Positions 58,602 through 64,000 of a DNA stretch of 64,000 bases are shown here, one piece after another. Position 1 is the stretch's first letter; every line of letters begins with the position of its first letter. Below the pieces are notes generated by a model. That model searched no databases. It was not told the origin of the DNA and saw only the letters and a list, made by a program, of their open reading frames with translations. The translations under genes and the position numbers were made by a program. The stretch lies in contig CAJUJF010000007.1 in NCBI GenBank assembly GCA_910586825.1, positions 1 through 64,000 of the forward strand. The letters are read 5' to 3'. This stretch comes from an uncultured Christensenellaceae bacterium. Its GTDB lineage: Bacteria > Bacillota > Clostridia > Christensenellales > Borkfalkiaceae.

Positions 58602-59653
58602 ATTTGACGGATCAGCAAGTGCACGAGTTGGTGGAGAATATCGCGAACGCGTACAAAATGAAGGGAAGCATCTCCACGAACGCGCTGTGCGACGCGCTTG
58701 AAAAATACGACTTGAATCCCACGCAGATCGAAGTCGTCTACAAAACGCTGCCCGAACGCGGCGTATCGATTTTCGACGAGGACGAGCGCGATAAAGAGCT
58801 GTTCGAACAGGCACTCTCCGATATCGGATTCGACGATCCCGTAAAGATGTATTTAAAAGACATCGGCAGGGTGCCCCTTCTTTCGGGGGACGACGAGATC
58901 GATCTTGCCCGCAGAATGCAGGAGGGGGACGAAGAGGCGAAACAGCGGCTTTCCGAAGCCAATCTCCGCCTTGTGGTCTCGATCGCCAAGCGGTATGTGG
59001 GGCGGGGGATGCTTTTTTTGGATCTCATCCAGGAGGGCAACCTCGGATTGATGAAGGCGGTGGAAAAGTTCGATTATCTGAAAGGATTCAAATTTTCCAC
59101 GTACGCGACCTGGTGGATCCGTCAGTCGATCACGCGCGCGATCGCCGATCAGGCGCGCACCATCCGGATCCCCGTTCACATGGTGGAGACCATCAACAAA
59201 CTGACCCGTGTGACGCGGATCCTCGTGCAGGAACTCGGCAGAGAGCCTTCGCCCGAAGAGATCGCCGAAGCGATGGGCGTAGACGTCGTGAAAGTGCGCG
59301 AGATCCAGAAGATCGCGCAGGATCCCGTTTCCCTCGAAACGCCGATCGGCGAGGAGGAAGATTCTCACCTCGGCGACTTTATCGAAGACGATAAGACGCA
59401 GACGCCGGGGGATTCCGTCGCGGGAATCCTGTTGAAGGAACAGTTGCTCGGCGTGCTCGATACGCTCACCCCGCGCGAGGAGAAGGTGCTTCGCCTGCGT
59501 TACGGGATCGACGACGGAAAGCCGCGCACGCTCGAAGAGGTGGGCAAAGAATTCAACGTCACGCGCGAACGCATCCGTCAGATCGAGGCGAAGGCGCTTC
59601 GCAAACTGCGACACCCCAGTCGCAGCAGAAAGCTGAAAGACTTTCTCGAATAA
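58598..59653 (+). CDS. rpoD: Primary sigma factor SigA (RpoD)
   Basis: The 351-residue vegetative sigma factor has a short region 1.1, region 1.2 (DPVKMYLKDIGRVPLL), region 2 (LRLVVSIAKRYVGRGMLFLD and FSTYATWWIRQSITRAI), region 3, and region 4.2 (TLEEVGKEFNVTRERIRQIE). This is the factor expected to read the TTGACA/TATAAT promoters seen across the window. It starts in overlap with dnaG, and its TAA shares a base with the trmK start. Confidence 0.97.
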   Translation: MNLTDQQVHELVENIANAYKMKGSISTNALCDALEKYDLNPTQIEVVYKTLPERGVSIFDEDERDKELFEQALSDIGFDDPVKMYLKDIGRVPLLSGDDEIDLARRMQEGDEEAKQRLSEANLRLVVSIAKRYVGRGMLFLDLIQEGNLGLMKAVEKFDYLKGFKFSTYATWWIRQSITRAIADQARTIRIPVHMVETINKLTRVTRILVQELGREPSPEEIAEAMGVDVVKVREIQKIAQDPVSLETPIGEEEDSHLGDFIEDDKTQTPGDSVAGILLKEQLLGVLDTLTPREEKVLRLRYGIDDGKPRTLEEVGKEFNVTRERIRQIEAKALRKLRHPSRSRKLKDFLE

Positions 59654-60312
59654 TGACGAAGCGTATTCGCGAAATCTGCTCCGCGCTCCCGCGCGTCTCC
59701 GTCTTCGCGGACGTCGGTTGCGATCACGGTTACTGTACGCGGTACATGTTCGAACGCGGGCTGTGCGAGCGGGCGTACGTCACCGACATCGGCAAAAAAT
59801 GTCTGCAAAAAGCGGAGTCGTTGCTCGCGGCGGAAATCGCGGCGGGGAAGTGCGTTCCCGTGTGTTGCGACGGGCTTTCGGGCGTGCCGCAGGGCGTGGA
59901 TTGCGTGCTCATAGCGGGCATGGGCGGCGAGGAGATCGTCCGGATTCTCGAAGGGTACGGACTGCCGCCGCGCTTTGTGTTGCAGCCCATGAAGAATTCC
60001 GAAAAAGTGCGGGCGTATCTGCTCTCCCGCGGGGTGACGATCGAGCGGGATTACACCTTTTTCGACGGAAAGCATTACGACCTGATCGCGGGAAGGCGCG
60101 GCGGCAACGACGGATATACCGACAGCGAACTGCGGTTCGGGCGGGACAATCTTCTGCGACCCTCGGCGGCGTTTTGCGAAAAGATCGGCAAAGAACGGGC
60201 GGAATTGCGCGCGCTTGCGGGAACGCCCATGTCGAACGTCAGTCGGCGCGGAATTCTCGATCGGCTGAACGAATTGGAGGTGGTACTCGATGCGATTGAA
60301 AACGATCTGTGA
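59653..60312 (+). CDS. trmK: tRNA (adenine(22)-N1)-methyltransferase TrmK
   Basis: The 219-residue protein is a class I SAM methyltransferase: VFADVGCDHGYCTRYM is the SAM motif, VTDIGKKCLQKAE the second, and LIAGMGGEEIVRIL the catalytic region. The C-terminal coiled-coil part is shorter than in Bacillus. The order rpoD-trmK-nif3 is the standard Bacillota context and supports the name. It overlaps the next gene by 23 bases. Confidence 0.92.
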   Translation: MTKRIREICSALPRVSVFADVGCDHGYCTRYMFERGLCERAYVTDIGKKCLQKAESLLAAEIAAGKCVPVCCDGLSGVPQGVDCVLIAGMGGEEIVRILEGYGLPPRFVLQPMKNSEKVRAYLLSRGVTIERDYTFFDGKHYDLIAGRRGGNDGYTDSELRFGRDNLLRPSAAFCEKIGKERAELRALAGTPMSNVSRRGILDRLNELEVVLDAIENDL

Positions 60313-61078
60313 GATCGCGGACGGGCTTGCGCCGTTTGCGCTCTCGCGCGAATACTGCGAAAAATACGGCGCGCACGACAACAGCGGCGTCCAGCTCGAC
60401 TGCGGCGGCGAGATCCGTCGGATTCTGTTCTCGCTCGACCTCTCTTCCGAAGCGGTCGCGCGGGCGAAAGCGTTCGGCGCGGATTGCGTGTTTACCCATC
60501 ATCCCGCCATATACAGACCGCTGTATTCGTTGGAAGAAGCGGGCGTCGGAAAACAGGTGCTTGCCTGTGCGCGGGCGGGGATTTCGATCGTTTCGGCGCA
60601 CCTCAATCTCGACGCGGCGGAAGGCGGGATCGACGATTGTCTGATGCGCGGACTTGGCGGAGAAGCGGCGGAATGCGTGATGCATTCGCTGACGGGCGGC
60701 GGTTACGGCAGGATTTCGGAAATCGCGCCAGTCGGTCCGGAAGTTTTTCTTAAACGGATCGAAAGGGAGTTCGGCGCGCGGCGCGTGCTATTCTATGCGG
60801 GCGACCGCCGCGTTGCGCGGATCGCGAGTTTTTGCGGCGCGGGCACGGACGACGAGACCGTCGCGTTTGCGATCTCGCACGGAGCGGATACTTTTGTGTC
60901 CTCCGATCCCAAACATCATCTCATTGCCGCGCTTGCGGAAGCGGGGCTGAACGTCGTGATCCTCACGCACTACGCGGCGGAGAATTACGGATTCCGTAAA
61001 TTTTACGAAAAATTTGAAAACGAAATCAAAGAAACGGGAATTCGGACGGAGTATTTTTCCGACGAACGGTTTCTGTAA
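60290..61078 (+). CDS. Nif3-like dinuclear metal center protein
   Basis: The 262-residue protein belongs to the Nif3/YqfO family. Metal ligands appear in DCVFTHHPAIYRPL (two His), SAHLNLDAAEGGID (His and Asp) and the C-terminal VILTHYAAENYGFRKF (His and Glu). The family may act as a GTP cyclohydrolase 1 type 2-like enzyme, but its role is not settled. It overlaps trmK, with which it is nearly always paired. Confidence 0.9.
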   Translation: MRLKTICEIADGLAPFALSREYCEKYGAHDNSGVQLDCGGEIRRILFSLDLSSEAVARAKAFGADCVFTHHPAIYRPLYSLEEAGVGKQVLACARAGISIVSAHLNLDAAEGGIDDCLMRGLGGEAAECVMHSLTGGGYGRISEIAPVGPEVFLKRIEREFGARRVLFYAGDRRVARIASFCGAGTDDETVAFAISHGADTFVSSDPKHHLIAALAEAGLNVVILTHYAAENYGFRKFYEKFENEIKETGIRTEYFSDERFL

Positions 61079-61093
61079 TATAAGGAGTGAATT

Positions 61094-61792
<699 letters not shown>

Positions 61793-61815
61793 GGGCAAAA
61801 AACGCGATCGCCGCA

Positions 61816-61821
61816 TAGAAT
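61816..61821 (+). promoter_or_regulatory. -10 box of a probable leaderless promoter for alr
   Basis: TAGAAT lies exactly six bases before the ATG at 61828. The -35 region is weak. No ribosome binding site is present. Confidence 0.5.
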
Positions 61822-61827
61822 GGCGGT

Positions 61828-62835
61828 ATGCAGAACGTAATTGCCGAAGTATCTTTAAAAACGATTGCAAAAAACGCGGAAACGGTCGTTCTTGCGGCGG
61901 GTAAGCCCTTGATCGCCGTGGTGAAAGACGACGCTTACGGACACGGCGCGGAGGAAGTCGCCTGCGCGCTGCGCGGGATCGCGTCCTCGTTTGCGGTATC
62001 GACCGCCGACGAAGGGGCGGCGTTGCGCGTCGCGGGCATTACGGAGGATATCCTCGTGCTGACGCCCGCGCTCAGCGAAGAAGACGCGCTCAGGATCGCT
62101 TCGTACGGATTGATCGCGACCGTCTCGTCTCTGGCGTGTCTGCGCATGACGCTGCGGGCGGCGGCGAAGTTCGGCGGCGTGTACCGCGCGCATCTCGCCG
62201 TCAATACGGGCATGAACCGCTACGGGTTCCGTCCCGAACGGGTGCGCACGGCTTGCAGGATCGCGCGGGAGCGAGGGCTTTCCGTCGAGGGGATCTATTC
62301 GCATTATTACGCGCCGGAGTCGCCGGCGGAAACGGCGCGCCAGCGGGAGCTGTTTGAAGAGACCTGCGCCGTCGCGCGAGAATACTTTCCGGAATGCGTG
62401 CGTCATATCGCGGCGACGGGCGGAGTGCTTGCCGGCGGAGAACTGTTCGACGCGGTCCGTTGCGGGATCGCGCTCTACGGCTATCTTCCCGCGGGGTTCG
62501 CAGAGGCGCTCGAAGTGCGCCCCGCCATGCGGGTGTTCGCGACCGTCGCGCAGGCGGGTACGTTCACGGGCGGGGGCGCGGGATACGGCGCCGCGGAAAG
62601 GAAATACGGGAAGTTACATACGCTTAGGCTCGGTTACGGCGACGGTTTTTTCCGTTCCGGAGGGCTGGGCGTAGGCAAATTGTGCATGGATGCGTGCGTG
62701 CGCGAGGGACGTGGCAGATTCGGAAAACGCAAACTTGTTTTCAAAGACGTGACTGCCTATGCGCGCGGCCGCGGAACGACGGAATACGAGGTGCTTGTCG
62801 GCATCGGGAAAAAGGCGGTGAAACGGTACGTTTGA
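61828..62835 (+). CDS. alr: Alanine racemase
   Basis: The 335-residue PLP enzyme supplies D-alanine for the cell wall. The PLP Lys33 lies in VVKDDAYGHGA, the PLP-phosphate site in NTGMNRYGFRP, the Gly-rich strand in CGIALYGYLP, and the second catalytic Tyr in GGGAGYGAAE of the C-terminal domain. It is about 35 residues shorter than most homologues, mainly in the C-terminal beta domain. No ribosome binding site is seen; a -10 box six bases upstream suggests a leaderless transcript. Confidence 0.9.
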   Translation: MQNVIAEVSLKTIAKNAETVVLAAGKPLIAVVKDDAYGHGAEEVACALRGIASSFAVSTADEGAALRVAGITEDILVLTPALSEEDALRIASYGLIATVSSLACLRMTLRAAAKFGGVYRAHLAVNTGMNRYGFRPERVRTACRIARERGLSVEGIYSHYYAPESPAETARQRELFEETCAVAREYFPECVRHIAATGGVLAGGELFDAVRCGIALYGYLPAGFAEALEVRPAMRVFATVAQAGTFTGGGAGYGAAERKYGKLHTLRLGYGDGFFRSGGLGVGKLCMDACVREGRGRFGKRKLVFKDVTAYARGRGTTEYEVLVGIGKKAVKRYV

Positions 62836-62857
62836 GCTTGCGGAAGAAAAGCGCGCG

Positions 62858-63367
62858 TTGCGCAAAATCTGCGCCGCGGAACGCGCGTCGCTCAAAAGCG
62901 CCGAGCGGGATGCGGCGATCGCGCGGAATTTTCTTGGTTGTTTTTCCGCGGGATCGTACTTCGTCTATCTCTCCCGCGGGACGGAGGCGGATACGGAATC
63001 GGTGATCCGCGCGCTGTTGCGCGAGGGAAAGCGGGTATGCGTGCCGCGTTTAGAGGGGGAGCGGATGTTCGCCGCGCCCTATGCGGCGGAGATGTCGCCC
63101 AACCGTTTCGGGATTCCGGAACCCGCCGCGGGGGACGAGCCTTGCGAGATCGCCGTCGTACCGCTGTTGGCGGTCGACGGGCAGGGGTACCGTCTCGGTT
63201 ACGGCGGAGGATATTACGACAGATATTTTGCGGCGCATCCGGATACGTTGCGCGTCGGGTTCTGTTATGCGGGACAAGCCGTCGGGCGGCTTCCGCGTTC
63301 CGAATACGACGTTCCGCTGCACGCGGCGGTGACGGAGACGGGCGTGACGCGGTTTGCGCGAAAATAA
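62858..63367 (+). CDS. 5-formyltetrahydrofolate cyclo-ligase family protein
   Basis: The 169-residue protein has the family's ATP/folate-binding signature LGYGGGYYDRYFA and the VVPLLAVDGQGYRLG strand before it. It converts 5-formyl-THF to 5,10-methenyl-THF using ATP. The start is uncertain: the frame is closed upstream at 62819 and contains no ATG, so the TTG at 62858 is the best choice, with a moderately placed ggaag. It follows alr by 22 bases. Confidence 0.85.
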   Translation: MRKICAAERASLKSAERDAAIARNFLGCFSAGSYFVYLSRGTEADTESVIRALLREGKRVCVPRLEGERMFAAPYAAEMSPNRFGIPEPAAGDEPCEIAVVPLLAVDGQGYRLGYGGGYYDRYFAAHPDTLRVGFCYAGQAVGRLPRSEYDVPLHAAVTETGVTRFARK

Positions 63368-63418
63368 TACAGACATTGATACGGAAGAAGTGCTTCGGAT
63401 GCGGAGCAGAGGAGCGAA

Positions 63419-64000
63419 ATGTTACAGGAATTGCCGAAAAAGAAAAAGGATTATGCGCACCCCACGAGGGCGCAGATGTTTTGGCGTACGCAGGCGGAGT
63501 GTCTGCGGCGCGCGATCACGCCATGTCTCATGTACGTGTTTATGAGTATGATCGCGCTTGTCATGCAGACCGTCTCGAAGGGCGTGGTGTCGTGGTGGAG
63601 CATTGCGCTCGGAATCGTTTGCATCGTCTGCGGCGCGGTGTACAACGCCCACCTGTGTTTCCATACCGGCAAAAAGCATTACGAAGTTTACTTGACGGGG
63701 GAGTTCCGCCGTCGCAACGAAGCGTTCGGGATCGAATCGGGCGGGGATTACCGTGCGCACGAAGAGTTCCGCGTCTGGAAGGGATTCTATATCGGTTTGC
63801 TTACGGGGCTTCCCGTGCTGATTTTCGGCACCGTCTCGGCGTTTACGCGCGCCGTCGATTTCGTCTATCTCATGTTTGCGGGCTGGGCGTATCTTCCGCT
63901 CGCCTGGGCGCGCCAGATTTCGGGGAATCTGAATATCAACGGCGCCTGGACGCTGTTCATGTTGCTGTTGCCGATCGCCGTGAGCGGGGCGTTCTATCTG
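63419..64000 (+). CDS. Multi-pass membrane protein, 3' end outside the window
   Basis: An open frame of 194 codons starts at ATG 63419 after gaggag and runs off the window. The start MLQELPKKKKDY is positively charged. Hydrophobic helices lie near residues 38-52, 60-80, 125-145, 150-170 and 180-194. A polar loop between helices 2 and 3 contains GKKHYEVYLTGEFRRRNEAF. I do not recognise the family. Confidence 0.75.
   Translation, partial: MLQELPKKKKDYAHPTRAQMFWRTQAECLRRAITPCLMYVFMSMIALVMQTVSKGVVSWWSIALGIVCIVCGAVYNAHLCFHTGKKHYEVYLTGEFRRRNEAFGIESGGDYRAHEEFRVWKGFYIGLLTGLPVLIFGTVSAFTRAVDFVYLMFAGWAYLPLAWARQISGNLNINGAWTLFMLLLPIAVSGAFYL

Overview
This window looks like the chromosome of an endospore-forming, low-redundancy member of the Bacillota, most probably an uncultured-type Clostridia. 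The basis is a complete spoIIAA-spoIIAB-sigF operon, a spoIIGA-sigE-sigG cluster, Gram-positive gene orders (rimP-nusA-rnpM-ylxQ-infB-rbfA-nrnA-truB-ribF and dgt-dnaG-rpoD-trmK-nif3), SigA-type promoters and strong GGAGG ribosome binding sites. Most of the window is GC-rich with GC-ending codons. The stretch from about 600 to 4500 is clearly AT-rich. I cannot name a genus; a Christensenellales-like gut lineage would fit but is only a guess.

Layout. 1-412: a tRNA cluster (Asp partial, Phe, Thr, Tyr) with a terminator. 413-4500: an AT-rich accessory island with two large inverted-repeat elements, a membrane-anchored Mrr-type nuclease, a divergent unknown gene separated from it by a long imperfect palindrome, a gene fragment, and a membrane-protein gene broken by a one-base frameshift. 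4500-8300: small accessory genes (isochorismatase-like hydrolase, DUF5714-type protein, membrane proteins, a divergent XRE regulator/SHOCT membrane protein pair with visible operators, an internally deleted GNAT gene, a rhomboid protease). 8500-10004: the sigma-F operon. 10047-12450: a large zinc-ribbon membrane protein preceded by a promoter and a structured, terminator-ended RNA leader. 12519-18905: the histidine operon hisZGDBHAF-hisIE. 18999-22797: a heterodimeric ABC exporter. 22865-25528: an FtsX-type permease and its ATPase on the minus strand. 25644-26781: a lipoprotein. 26836-28231: two-subunit class I fumarase (minus). 28291-31032: CPBP protease, rlmH, an M14 peptidase and tadA. 31087-34041: an Amidase_6 protein and the sigma-E/sigma-G cluster. 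34092-42996: the nusA-infB translation/RNA operon and an endonuclease IV-like gene. 43015-46426: pepP-type peptidase, efp, an MBL hydrolase and a HAD phosphatase. 46503-49207: a lipoprotein and a membrane protein (minus). 49248-55718: a patatin-like lipase, a ComEC-type MBL protein and the shikimate pathway (aroC, aroB, aroE, aroQ, aroK) plus an SDR, tightly overlapped. 55822-61078: dgt-dnaG-rpoD-trmK-nif3. 61094-64000: a zinc-ribbon coiled-coil protein, alr, a 5-formyl-THF cyclo-ligase and an open-ended membrane protein.

The points most worth following up are: a likely regulatory RNA with mutually exclusive terminator and antiterminator pairings upstream of the 729-residue zinc-ribbon membrane protein (12250-12450); a recurring leaderless promoter architecture, -10 hexamer then exactly six bases then the start codon, at six or more unrelated genes; a perfect operator filling the 17-bp promoter spacer between the XRE regulator and its divergent target (6540-6594); the AT-rich island with the membrane-anchored nuclease; and a sigma-F-type promoter directly upstream of sigG.
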